39,931 nt of DNA from Acidobacteriota bacterium (GTDB lineage Bacteria > Acidobacteriota > UBA6911 > RPQK01 > JADFOI01): the NCBI GenBank assembly GCA_030624355.1, contig JAUXKG010000001.1, positions 1-39,931 on the forward strand, in the 5' to 3' direction. Of the stretch, positions 1 to 6,725 are shown piece after piece. The notes beneath the pieces were generated by a model, which made no database searches, had not been told where the DNA came from, and saw only the letters and a program-made list of their open reading frames with translations. Each line of letters begins with the position of its first letter. The first letter of the stretch is position 1. The translations under genes were made by a program, and so were the position numbers.

Positions 1-876
1 ACCCACCCCGCAGTTCTCCTCCAACTCGACGAAATCGGCAAGATGCTGGCGACAACAACCGCTCAAGGTTCCGCTCACATGCGAAACGTGCCCGTCGTCC
101 TGATGAAGATCTACTCCGGGAGCGGCGGACTGATGAAGCTCGGCGGCTACGTCGACCCGAAACGCAACTTCGAGGTAAACCAGCCACATCTTACCGTGTT
201 CGGAACGACAGTCGTCGAGTCACTGGCCAATGCCCTGACGCCAGAGCAACTTACCGACGGCTTCATTTCCCGGCTCCTCTTCTTCATGACCGACGCGCGG
301 CCGGATCACGTCGAGCCGGTGCACCGCAAGCTCGCAGCGTCAATCCTCGATGAAGTCACCCTCTGGCGACAGTTCTACGAGGACCGGGGGAACCTCATGC
401 CAGAGAATCCAGAGCCTCGAGCCCTCACCTACAAAGGCGATGCTGCATCGGTTCTGCGTGAATACCGCAAATCCTGCGATCGGAACACCGATCACCCGCA
501 AATGTGGGGCCGAAACTACGAAAAGGCGAAAAAGCTCGCCATGGACTACCAATCCAGCGAAAACGGGCCTGGAGTGCAAGAAATCGGCACAAAAGCGGTC
601 GAATGGGGGATTGAGGTGGCCGATTGGAGTACCATGAAGCTCCTAAGTATGTCTGAGGACTACGTTTCCGAGGACGCTCGGGAGCAGTTCTTCAACAAGA
701 TCGAACGATGGTGCCGGGAAAAGGGCACTTTCACCAAGGGCGACTTCACCAGACGGTGGCGGAAGAGGCCATCCCGTGAGCGGGACGAGATCCTCACCGA
801 GCTTACCACTTCTGGTCACCTGGGGAAGAGAGTGGTAGGTGGATCAGCCCCCGAATACTGGTGGAGAGGTGGATGA
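1..876 (+). CDS. DUF3987-like primase/helicase, C-terminal part
   Basis: This is a 5'-truncated reading frame that is open from the first base and ends at TGA 874-876. The fragment begins inside the ATPase core. A hydrophobic strand ending in LQLDEIGK (about residues 7-14 of the fragment) fits a Walker B motif, and a later stretch reads VFGTTVVESLANALTPEQ followed by DGFISRLLFF. That pattern is typical of the DUF3987 / viral primase-helicase P-loop family. The last 50 residues (FTKGDFTRRW to EYWWRGG) look like a small winged-helix end domain. The inferred role is a replicative helicase or primase-helicase acting on phage DNA. Family assignment is by motif recognition only; the Walker A motif would lie to the left of the window. 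Confidence 0.75.
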   Translation, partial: THPAVLLQLDEIGKMLATTTAQGSAHMRNVPVVLMKIYSGSGGLMKLGGYVDPKRNFEVNQPHLTVFGTTVVESLANALTPEQLTDGFISRLLFFMTDARPDHVEPVHRKLAASILDEVTLWRQFYEDRGNLMPENPEPRALTYKGDAASVLREYRKSCDRNTDHPQMWGRNYEKAKKLAMDYQSSENGPGVQEIGTKAVEWGIEVADWSTMKLLSMSEDYVSEDAREQFFNKIERWCREKGTFTKGDFTRRWRKRPSRERDEILTELTTSGHLGKRVVGGSAPEYWWRGG

Positions 877-1030
877 AAGTGGTAGATCGTCCACCCCCCT
901 GTGGTAGGCTGGATTTGTCATAAGTCCAATGAATCGCTGGCTCTCTTCTGTATACCTACCACATCGTAGTAGTAATGTATGTATGTATGTATGTATGATG
1001 CGCGTGACGTATACGCGCGAGGTGGTAGGT
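832..1030. repeat. Iteron-like GTGGTAG repeats after the primase gene
   Basis: The 7-mer GTGGTAG occurs at 832, 879, 901 and 1022 on the plus strand. Its complement, within CCTACCACA, lies at 955-963. TGTGGTAGG (900-908) and CCTACCACA (955-963) form an exact inverted pair around a 46-nt spacer, and a further TACCAC lies at 804-809. The cluster straddles the end of a replication helicase gene and opens a long non-coding stretch. That is a common arrangement for replication-origin iterons or operator arrays. The repeats are seen directly; origin function is inference. Confidence 0.45.
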
Positions 1031-1820
1031 GTAATGTATTGTTACGGGATACCTGGTGACTTGGTCCGGGGCGTCAGGAGGTATGGGGCTGAATGGACCC
1101 CGGCCTCGCGTGGGCGATAGGGGCCTGGCCCCAGCAGGGCCAGGCTCTCGCGCGCAGAACGTCGCGCACATCCGTACTCCCAGCTATCCACTTCACTCAT
1201 AAGTGAAGTAGATAGTAGCACTTGCAACGTAGTCGAGCAGCTTGACAGAGTCAAGCCAATCGGGGTGAGGTGCGCCGTGCATGCACGTGCAATACGCGCA
1301 TAGTTGCACTAACATTGACATAACATTGTACATAAGCTACGCTTAAGACAACCTTACAGTTTAGGGTGAAGTTAGGGTGCTGTTGGCCTGGCGTTTGCGT
1401 GCGAGCCGCGTGCGTCAGAATCCCACGCACACACACTACGCCATCTGGACTTGACTACGTCAAGTCACTAACAGACAGCCGAGACAGCACTTCCAACTTG
1501 CTTCGCAAGTTGCGTGCGCGCACAGTGGACTTCGTCCACCACATGCACGGCTCGCGCATGTACAATTGCCGAACGGTGTTAGGGAAAATGTCGTGTCAAA
1601 ACGGACACAGTTTTGGTCGCTCATTACGAACATCGACCTAAACCGAACATTCGACGAACCAGACCGTAAACCCTGACGGCACAGCGACTTACAACTACGA
1701 CCTCGGTAGTTGGCACAGCATTCGCAGCAGTGTCGACCGGTTGGTGACACAATCGGGTGGCTCAGACGAGTCGCCCATAACCTCAGTGTCGTAGTGATAC
1801 TACGGCGGAAAGGAGTCGTA
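877..1820. other. Long non-coding, hairpin-rich interval
   Basis: About 940 bases have no convincing gene on either strand. The open frames present have no ribosome-binding site and no recognisable protein composition. The interval holds the GTGGTAG motifs, the ATGT repeat and many perfect hairpins: 1123-1145, 1190-1209, 1240-1256, 1448-1466, 1494-1512, 1525-1539 and 1790-1804. There is also a perfect 12-base palindrome, CGTGCATGCACG, near 1276. Direct repeats TAACATTG and TTAGGGTG each occur twice between 1309 and 1380. A TTGACA at 1315-1320 could be a -35 box, but no good -10 follows at 17 nt. It could be an origin, a large structured RNA or a long leader for the gene at 1821. Confidence 0.6.
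975..997. repeat. ATGT tetranucleotide microsatellite
   Basis: Five tandem ATGT units followed by ATG lie between the iteron-like motifs. It is immediately followed by an inverted repeat, GCGCGT at 1000-1005 and ACGCGC at 1013-1018. Short tandem arrays like this expand and contract by slippage. No ribosome-binding site or convincing reading frame uses it. Confidence 0.9.
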
Positions 1821-2279
1821 ATGGCGAAGTCAAAGACTTCGAGTAATCCTTGGAAGGTCAAGGTCGGGTCGTACACCGACAACAAGACCAAAGTGGATCA
1901 TCCCACTTTGGGCTTCTTCAACAAGGAGCACCGCAATTTCCCCGAGAGTCGACCATTGACCTATGGTCGACTACGTTGGGAGGCCTTGCTGGCCATTGTC
2001 AGCGTAGCTGACAACCGCAAGAAGATCGAGAAATGGCTTGCTACACAAGCCAGGAACGAAGCCACGGCCCAAGTGGCTGCTAACAAGTCTGCAGAGCAGA
2101 CTGGTAAGTTCCCCACGGCCTCGCCAGCTATGCTTGGTGGCGCTCTGGACCCAGCTACGCTGGGCTTGATCGCTGCTCAAATGGGCCTCTCACTTGTCCC
2201 AAGTGACACAGTCCTCACTCAGCATGTCGACGCTGAAAGCGACGACGACGACGACGACGACGATACCGACAAGCTGTAA
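1821..2279 (+). CDS. Unknown 152-aa protein with acidic tail
   Basis: The ATG at 1821 follows a strong GGAAAGGAG site with a short spacer. The frame stays open further upstream, but that part is non-coding-like. The N-terminus is basic (MAKSKTSSNPWKVKVG), the middle is helical and Ala/Gln-rich (about 75-135), and the C-terminus carries eight consecutive Asp residues before TDKL. An acidic tail of this kind is seen in several phage ssDNA-binding proteins such as T7 gp2.5. No OB-fold is recognisable here, so that is only a suggestion. The oddest property is at DNA level: at least eight perfect hairpins lie inside the coding sequence (for example 1888-1911, 1947-1972 and 1996-2014). I do not recognise the family. 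Confidence 0.75.
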   Translation: MAKSKTSSNPWKVKVGSYTDNKTKVDHPTLGFFNKEHRNFPESRPLTYGRLRWEALLAIVSVADNRKKIEKWLATQARNEATAQVAANKSAEQTGKFPTASPAMLGGALDPATLGLIAAQMGLSLVPSDTVLTQHVDAESDDDDDDDDTDKL

Positions 2280-2323
2280 GTGACAGCTTGTTCACGCCCT
2301 ACTGGCTTGACAGCCAGTAGGGC
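2269..2323 (+). terminator. Tandem hairpins at and after the stop codon
   Basis: The first hairpin spans the stop codon, ACAAGCTGT (2269-2277) with ACAGCTTGT (2283-2291). The second is a perfect 12-bp stem, 2296-2307 with 2312-2323, with a TGAC loop. No T-tract follows, so these may be processing or mRNA-stabilising structures, or weak terminators, rather than a classic intrinsic terminator. Confidence 0.5.
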
Positions 2324-2348
2324 CTAACCCCTTGATTGGAGTATAGTT

Positions 2349-2546
2349 ATGGTCACCGAATCACAAACAACTGACTTCACTCTTCAGGTTGGCAACCTGA
2401 AGATTGAACTGGCCAAGACCCTTAACCACTTGCGACTTCTGGACTTACCTGAAGACCAGAAGGAAGTATACATGGCTTCCTTGGCCCAGTTTGCTCTCGG
2501 TACGCTCGACGAACTCCTCGACTTCGTCGAGGAAGAGACAGGCTAA
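2349..2546 (+). CDS. Unknown 65-aa acidic helical protein
   Basis: The ATG at 2349 follows GGAGTATAGTT, a reasonable Shine-Dalgarno. The product is short, acidic and predicted helical, with Leu-rich segments (LKIELAKTLNHLRLLDL, then LAQFALGTLDELLDFVEEE). It could pack as a helical hairpin or dimer. The coding DNA holds a perfect 10-bp hairpin (2381-2403) and an 8-bp one (2515-2533), continuing the hairpin-dense pattern. No family is recognised. It probably belongs to the same early transcription unit as its neighbours. Confidence 0.6.
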   Translation: MVTESQTTDFTLQVGNLKIELAKTLNHLRLLDLPEDQKEVYMASLAQFALGTLDELLDFVEEETG

Positions 2547-2581
2547 ACCAGTGGGTCTCACTTCCCCTCTCGTGGTCCCGT

Positions 2582-2612
2582 CACTTCCAGGTAGTCTACC
2601 TACCCGGAAGTG
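2582..2612 (+). other. Intergenic hairpin
   Basis: CACTTCC (2582-2588) pairs with GGAAGTG (2606-2612), and a nested AGGT/ACCT helix lies inside. It sits in the 139-nt gap between the genes at 2349 and 2686 and is the last structure of the dense hairpin run. No T-tract follows. Confidence 0.4.
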
Positions 2613-2685
2613 GCTCGAGGCCGCTCCTGGAGCCGCTGACCGTGCTCCTGGCAATTCTGAACCTATCCAGCACTGGAGAGTCCGC

Positions 2686-3015
2686 ATGGTTGCAAGAATC
2701 AACCTGTCGCTGGACGAGCAACTCAGAGACCATATGCGAGCCTTTGACGGGCTCGTCAACTGGTCAGCGATAGCAACAACTGCATTCGAGCAAACAATTT
2801 ACGGGAAGATTCCAATGGAGACCGGAATCATGGACAGGAACGAGATCGCACTGGCTTGCTTAGTTGCCATGGTCGAGAGCCTACCTGGTGACAAGGACAA
2901 CAAAGTGAGGGCAGCATTTGACTATGCTGATATGTTTATGAGAGAGGCGTTGCTTCGAGATCAATCACGTGATACTGATACCCTACAATCCTTTGACGGG
3001 GAGGAGACGAAATGA
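2686..3015 (+). CDS. Ribbon-helix-helix-like DNA-binding protein
   Basis: The frame is open from 2404, but ATG 2686 has GGAGAG six bases upstream and starts the recognisable domain, so I use it (109 aa). The N-terminus reads MVARINLSLDEQLRDHMRAF: an alternating beta strand followed by a helix. A second helix around NWSAIATTAFEQTI completes an MetJ/Arc-type ribbon-helix-helix pattern. Such proteins are usually dimeric transcriptional regulators. The rest is helical and acidic. Its stop overlaps the next start as ATGA. The RHH call comes from pattern only. Confidence 0.65.
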   Translation: MVARINLSLDEQLRDHMRAFDGLVNWSAIATTAFEQTIYGKIPMETGIMDRNEIALACLVAMVESLPGDKDNKVRAAFDYADMFMREALLRDQSRDTDTLQSFDGEETK

Positions 3016-3197
3016 AATGGGAAGTGTTCAACACTCACACTGCGGAGACTGTTTGCCACGTGCCGTTCAGATGGTTGGCAAGGTTGCTATGCAAGGCCGA
3101 CAAGACGTGGGACTATGACGACAAAAAGACGTTGAGTTTTTACGATAAAGATGCTCTGCGTCGTGAAATTGCTACATGGAGGAAAGATTGTGACTGA
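3012..3197 (+). CDS. Unknown 61-aa protein
   Basis: The start at 3012 overlaps the previous stop (ATGA) and has GGGGAGGAGA upstream, so it is translationally coupled. The product has many charged and aromatic residues (WLARLLCKADKTWDYDDKK) and two Cys, but no recognisable motif. It overlaps the next gene by eight bases. The tight packing argues that it is real. Confidence 0.6.
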   Translation: MKWEVFNTHTAETVCHVPFRWLARLLCKADKTWDYDDKKTLSFYDKDALRREIATWRKDCD

Positions 3198-3510
3198 TTT
3201 TAAGTTTGACGTCGGACAGTTTGTTATGCTCAAGGTTGACGAAAACCCATTGGGTGAGGATCGTCATTCTGCCTACCACATAATCGAACGGCATTTGCAG
3301 GAGTGTCCAGCGGGCAACCAGGTTTGGTATACCTGTCGAGGACATCACCGCAAGTACAAGGAGCGTGTAGTTACTCTCCAGCTTGTCAAGTTCAACGAAA
3401 TTGAGCTTGAGGAATGCAAGCCAGTTGAGCAGAAAGATCTCAACCTGAAGCAAAAGGTAGTTGAACTTCTTGACCAGATTGCAAAAGGGGAGGAAAAGCC
3501 TATGGAATGA
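3190..3510 (+). CDS. Unknown 106-aa protein
   Basis: I choose GTG 3190 because GGAGG (3178-3182) lies seven bases upstream. The alternative, longer start has no such site. The product begins VTDFKFDVGQFVMLKVDENP, a beta-rich start, and ends with a charged helix (LKQKVVELLDQIAKGEEK). A small beta-barrel or SH3-like module is possible but not demonstrable. It lies in the coupled early operon just upstream of a terminator-like hairpin. Confidence 0.6.
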   Translation: MTDFKFDVGQFVMLKVDENPLGEDRHSAYHIIERHLQECPAGNQVWYTCRGHHRKYKERVVTLQLVKFNEIELEECKPVEQKDLNLKQKVVELLDQIAKGEEKPME

Positions 3511-3529
3511 AATCCGATAACCAGGTCAA

Positions 3530-3582
3530 GCCCACTGATCGTTGTCAAAGAGAGGGGATCAGTGGGCATTTGTTTTGTTGGG
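3530..3582 (+). terminator. Terminator-like hairpin with T-rich tail
   Basis: GCCCACTGATC (3530-3540) pairs perfectly with GATCAGTGGGC (3557-3567) over 11 bp, with a 16-nt loop. A T-rich tail (ATTTGTTTTGTTG) follows. This is the best intrinsic terminator in the left operon and marks a boundary before the gene at 3606. Confidence 0.65.
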
Positions 3583-3605
3583 TTGGACTACACATAGGAG
3601 AGACT

Positions 3606-4232
3606 GTGGCAACGAAAACTGATTGCAGGAATGCGATCATCAATGCCTACGGTAGTCTGGAGCGTAATGAGTTGATGGATGCGGAGTCATTCATCGACGA
3701 CGCTCACAAAGGACTGAAATGTGGGCTCGAAGCAGGTGGTTTCGACGAAGAGGAAACCCCTACTCTGACTCGTGTCAAGTTTCGAGACTGGTGGACTGTC
3801 CGCCATCTGAATCCAGTCAGGTGGTTCAATCGGACTGATTGTCCGAGCGAGCCACATACCATTGTCGAACCAAAGAGGAGAGTGACCGTGAAGAAGCTGA
3901 TTGCGATCATGGCAGTGTCTGCTGTTGTTGGTGTCTCGAGCAACTACCTCAGTGGTGACTTTGGCGGACCGGCCGACGTGAGTCGTGGCCAGTTCACCCA
4001 AGTCCAGGTGTGTGATGGCTGCAAGGTTCTCCGCAATGGTGGCGATCTCTGCCCCAACTGTGGAGCAACTGAGTCAGCCGAGAAGATCGCTGCCCCACTC
4101 AACTGGCAGCTGTTTGGAGTTGGCCCGGTACACCAACAGGGTTGGCAATTCAAGGACGGGTCGACCAACTTCTTTAGTGATGGACAGTACGTTGTCCCCG
4201 AGTTGATTGTCTCGAAGACAAAACGTATGTAG
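3606..4232 (+). CDS. Membrane-anchored zinc-ribbon-like protein
   Basis: The frame is open from 3507, but that would place a terminator-like hairpin inside the gene. GTG 3606 follows CATAGGAGAGACT and is preferred (208 aa). Residues 1-90 are a soluble, acidic N-terminal part. Residues 96-112 (KKLIAIMAVSAVVGVSS) are one hydrophobic segment. Residues 136-152 hold CDGC and CPNC, a four-cysteine zinc-ribbon pair. A second in-frame start, GTG 3888, has GAGGAG seven bases upstream and would begin exactly at the hydrophobic segment, giving a 114-aa signal-anchored form. Function unknown; metal binding and membrane anchoring are inferred from motifs. Confidence 0.65.
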   Translation: MATKTDCRNAIINAYGSLERNELMDAESFIDDAHKGLKCGLEAGGFDEEETPTLTRVKFRDWWTVRHLNPVRWFNRTDCPSEPHTIVEPKRRVTVKKLIAIMAVSAVVGVSSNYLSGDFGGPADVSRGQFTQVQVCDGCKVLRNGGDLCPNCGATESAEKIAAPLNWQLFGVGPVHQQGWQFKDGSTNFFSDGQYVVPELIVSKTKRM

Positions 4233-4242
4233 TCTCATTTCG

Positions 4243-4270
4243 GGGGTCAGCCAGTGCAGTGGCTGGCCCC
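4243..4270 (+). terminator. Intergenic hairpin, 11-bp stem
   Basis: GGGGTCAGCCA (4243-4253) pairs with TGGCTGGCCCC (4260-4270) with one G-U pair and a 6-nt loop. It comes directly after the stop of the zinc-ribbon gene. There is no long T-tract. The next gene begins 117 nt later after a CATAGGAG context. Confidence 0.5.
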
Positions 4271-4386
4271 ACTTATACGGAGTCAGTTACTATGGGGTCA
4301 CATACCACACTCCACTAAGCAGCCTGCCAAGGTCCACCAACCCAAGCACCTGCCAGGTGTGTGGCCCCACTACATAGGAGAGAACC

Positions 4387-4677
4387 ATGCACGGGATGAC
4401 TTTGAATCGTGGCATCAAACAAATCGAGGATCTACCCGATGGCGAGTGTCTGATGCTGATACTGTGTCGTCATCTGGGTGACGAGGAGTTCAAGTATGAC
4501 CCAAAGGACAAGAAGTCCCTTGAACGAGCCCAGAAGAAACTTGAGTCCGCTACTGGGGGAACTCGACGTATGCTACCCATTGCAGTCGGTGGTCCCAGGA
4601 CAGCTCCAGAACGAGTTAGTAAGCTCGACCCAGCAGCAAAGGGTCATGTTCTCACCACTCCCATTAGTGGCGGTTAA
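4387..4677 (+). CDS. Unknown 96-aa protein
   Basis: The ATG at 4387 follows ACATAGGAGAGAACC, the same leader context as the genes at 3606 and 5539. The product has a short acidic helical start (LNRGIKQIEDLPDGECLM), a Lys-rich middle and a Gly/Pro-rich tail. No motif is recognised. It lies downstream of a hairpin and apparently starts a new translational block. Confidence 0.6.
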   Translation: MHGMTLNRGIKQIEDLPDGECLMLILCRHLGDEEFKYDPKDKKSLERAQKKLESATGGTRRMLPIAVGGPRTAPERVSKLDPAAKGHVLTTPISGG

Positions 4678-4789
4678 CGGGCTCACAACCCTCACGACGA
4701 CGTCAGCAGTCAATAATTTCAACTTTCAATTCCAGGCGGCACACGTGGAGAATTGCGACTGTCAAGAGTGTTGTTTGAGGAGAGAGCAA

Positions 4790-5290
4790 ATGGCGGACCC
4801 AGAGATGGGTGACTACAAGCCAGCACCAACTGACTGGCATGGTCAAATGATGCGCCGTCGTCGAGGACGAAAGCTACTACTCTCGATGATGGATGTCTAC
4901 GACCGACTGGAGTGGTTCGAGCACAAAGTTGTGAGGCTCCAGTATCCAAGTCGAAGTGCAACAGGCTCAGAGTATGGAGGGAGGACACTACTACTCACAC
5001 CCAATAGTCATTATGAATTCTATCATGGTGAGATCAGGTGCAAACGAAACATCTATCTCTGTACAAGTGGCAGGGTAAGTGACTGGTCACTCGAGGACAG
5101 ATACCTTGCGCTGATCTTCAATTTCCAGGCTGACGTCTACCACTTCATGGCAGTAGGTTGCCGTGACACCATGTACGTCGGCGAGAGACCTGAAGTAGAA
5201 AGGATACATGCCTATGGATTTGAAATAAGGAAACGTGCAGTGGCTGAAGCTAAGAAGAGATTGCGCGCTGAAGCCAAAGCCAACAACTGA
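4790..5290 (+). CDS. Unknown 166-aa basic protein
   Basis: The frame is open from 4478 and overlaps the previous gene. ATG 4790 has TTTGAGGAGAGAG upstream and is the best-supported start. The in-frame sequence just upstream of it contains a cysteine cluster (ENCDCQECCLRREQ) that looks protein-like, so a weak start near GTG 4667 cannot be excluded. The product has an Arg-rich patch (MMRRRRGRKLLLSMM), a central beta-rich region with aromatic residues, and a basic helical C-terminus rich in Ala, Lys and Arg. It is probably nucleic-acid-binding by charge, but no family is recognised. Confidence 0.6.
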   Translation: MADPEMGDYKPAPTDWHGQMMRRRRGRKLLLSMMDVYDRLEWFEHKVVRLQYPSRSATGSEYGGRTLLLTPNSHYEFYHGEIRCKRNIYLCTSGRVSDWSLEDRYLALIFNFQADVYHFMAVGCRDTMYVGERPEVERIHAYGFEIRKRAVAEAKKRLRAEAKANN

Positions 5291-5302
5291 CCATTCCACT
5301 TC

Positions 5303-5352
5303 GACCCGCCGGCCACATTGCCATCCTATCTACACTTTCCGGTCGGCGGGTC
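5303..5352 (+). terminator. Intergenic 12-bp hairpin with long loop
   Basis: GACCCGCCGGCC (5303-5314) pairs with GGTCGGCGGGTC (5341-5352) with one G-U pair and a 26-nt loop. It lies 12 nt after the stop of the preceding gene. No T-tract follows. This is the third hairpin placed directly after a gene in this operon. Confidence 0.5.
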
Positions 5353-5396
5353 ACTTAGTTGTTGGGGGAGAGAAGGAAGGAGGAGAACTGTCTGAG

Positions 5397-5468
5397 TTGG
5401 TGGTGTTCGTGGTTATAGCGGTATTACTTATCATTTTCGGCTGGGACGAACTGTTTCCACGCCACTAA
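5397..5468 (+). CDS. Putative tiny membrane peptide
   Basis: A GGAAGGAGGAG site (5375-5385) is followed by a short frame ending at 5468. Possible starts are TTG 5397, GTG 5400 or GTG 5403. The peptide is about 22-24 residues: a hydrophobic stretch (LVVFVVIAVLLIIFGW) with a short charged tail (DELFPRH). It resembles a single-span membrane micro-protein. The start codon is uncertain and there is no ATG, so this call is tentative. Confidence 0.35.
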   Translation: MVVFVVIAVLLIIFGWDELFPRH

Positions 5469-5469
5469 G

Positions 5470-5519
5470 GAGGGGAGTTTATCTCTCCTCGGGGTGGGGG
5501 GCAACGTGCCCCCTGCCCC
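5470..5519 (+). terminator. Two adjacent strong hairpins
   Basis: GAGGGGAG (5470-5477) pairs with CTCTCCTC (5483-5490), including one G-U pair. It is directly followed by a 13-bp stem, 5491-5503 with 5507-5519, including two wobble pairs and an ACG loop. The second is one of the most stable local structures in the window. There is no T-tract, and the next feature is a CATAGGAG ribosome-binding site. Confidence 0.5.
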
Positions 5520-5538
5520 ATTTCATAGGAGTTTACAA

Positions 5539-5835
5539 ATGGCATCACTTTACAAGGGAGAATACCTCGACGTCTCCACACTCTACATTGGTCAGAAGAT
5601 CGAGGACGGATTCAAACTACTTCGAGATCAGCTATCTGTCCAGGACAATGGCGAACAACTGAGTCAAATTGCCAGGACGCTCAGCGATATGCGAATTGGA
5701 TTGATTGAAGGCAACACTCGAACAGTCCATCAAATAGAGTGTGTTGTAGCACGACTCACGACCGCAAACCGCTACCTGAAATCACTTGGGGCAGGTCCGA
5801 TTATACCGGACCCAGCCACTAAGGAGTCAGCATGA
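5539..5835 (+). CDS. Unknown 98-aa helical protein
   Basis: The ATG at 5539 follows CATAGGAGTTTACAA. The product is mostly helical with heptad-like spacing in the middle (DGFKLLRDQLSVQ, then QLSQIARTLSDMRIGLIEG), suggesting a coiled coil or helical bundle. The C-terminus is Gly/Pro-rich. Its stop overlaps the next start as ATGA. No known family is recognised. Confidence 0.6.
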   Translation: MASLYKGEYLDVSTLYIGQKIEDGFKLLRDQLSVQDNGEQLSQIARTLSDMRIGLIEGNTRTVHQIECVVARLTTANRYLKSLGAGPIIPDPATKESA

Positions 5836-6344
5836 GTAAAGTCGACGACCTCGAGGCTGTGGTCGGTGCAGTTGAGAGACTGTTCCGACTGATTGAGAAA
5901 GAAAATGGGCAAGTGGTGATGGATGGTGAGCACTTCAAAGTGACCACCCTACCAACAAGAGGTTTGCCGGCGCCTCGCAAGAAGAAAGGGGAAGTGAAGA
6001 AAGCAAGAAGACCACGAGGACACGGCAAGCAAATAATGAACACTGCTACGAACCCAAACATATGGCCATTTGAGCGAGGGAGGAAGTACAACAACAATCC
6101 AGTATCAGAAAAAGTGCAGGCAATTGTGAAGGGGTATCTCGAGTCCAACCGGCAAGCCACGAGGGGGGAATTATACAAGCTTGTTCCAACCAAAGTCGGT
6201 TCCAAGGCGAAGGAAAAGGATACTAAGGGTCGAGCACATTGGGACAATTGTTTGGGATCGCTGTTGCGTAACTATTCGCGTGCCGGGTATCTCGTCCGGT
6301 ACAAAGGCGACAATGGAGTAGAGACCTACAAATTGGGAAGGTAG
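5832..6344 (+). CDS. Basic protein with C-terminal winged-helix-like domain
   Basis: It is coupled to the previous gene by an ATGA overlap (170 aa). The N-terminus is an acidic helix (DDLEAVVGAVERLFRLIEK). A strongly basic linker follows (RKKKGEVKKARRPRGHGKQ). Residues about 95-170 (VQAIVKGYLES, then LGSLLRNYSRAGYLVRY) resemble a winged-helix fold with its wing near the end. The inferred role is DNA binding, perhaps regulatory. The assignment is by pattern and charge, not by a specific family. Confidence 0.55.
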   Translation: MSKVDDLEAVVGAVERLFRLIEKENGQVVMDGEHFKVTTLPTRGLPAPRKKKGEVKKARRPRGHGKQIMNTATNPNIWPFERGRKYNNNPVSEKVQAIVKGYLESNRQATRGELYKLVPTKVGSKAKEKDTKGRAHWDNCLGSLLRNYSRAGYLVRYKGDNGVETYKLGR

Positions 6345-6356
6345 GGTAAGTGGATC

Positions 6357-6725
6357 ATGGACCCAACGAGATTGAAGCTATTCAAGAAGACCAAGTACTG
6401 GCAGGAAATGAACATGATTGTTCAGCACTGCATGACAATTGCAACGAGGAAAGGTCTGAACATAACTCAGCTGGCAAGAGAATGTGACTTAGCACCGAAC
6501 ACAATTGTCAGGAATTCCAATGAGTTAGTCGGTCTCCGCCAGGAATTGACTCTCTGGAAACTATGTGCAGCTGTTGGGCTGCAATTGGGAAGGGCCAGTA
6601 GGCCAAATGGGACAGTAGTAGAACGTGACATGGAGGGGATACGCAAAGCACTCAATCGAAAACCAGCCAAGTCACTCACAAGAAACAAGAAGCATAGGGG
6701 CAGGAAGAGGAAACGCAATCGATGA
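6357..6725 (+). CDS. XRE-like helix-turn-helix protein with basic tail
   Basis: The product has 122 aa. Residues about 34-75 read LNITQLARECDLAPNTIVR and then a helix LTLWKLCAAVGLQLG, matching the layout of a lambda-repressor/XRE-type HTH. The last 25 residues are extremely basic (SLTRNKKHRGRKRKRNR), which would add nonspecific DNA affinity. The ribosome-binding site is weak. The stop overlaps the next gene's start (ATGA). Likely a transcriptional regulator; the target is unknown. Confidence 0.6.
   Translation: MDPTRLKLFKKTKYWQEMNMIVQHCMTIATRKGLNITQLARECDLAPNTIVRNSNELVGLRQELTLWKLCAAVGLQLGRASRPNGTVVERDMEGIRKALNRKPAKSLTRNKKHRGRKRKRNR

Noticed and set aside
956..1891. Open frames on both strands in the non-coding interval (for example 1460-1891 minus)
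   Set aside because: No ribosome-binding site, odd composition with many Cys and Arg, and they run across the hairpin-rich zone. Best explained as chance frames.
2404..2685. Upstream extension of the RHH gene to 2404
   Set aside because: It overlaps the 65-aa gene in another frame, and ATG 2686 has a proper Shine-Dalgarno and starts the domain.
3507..3605. Start of the zinc-ribbon gene at 3507
   Set aside because: It would put a terminator-like hairpin inside the coding region; GTG 3606 has the better leader.
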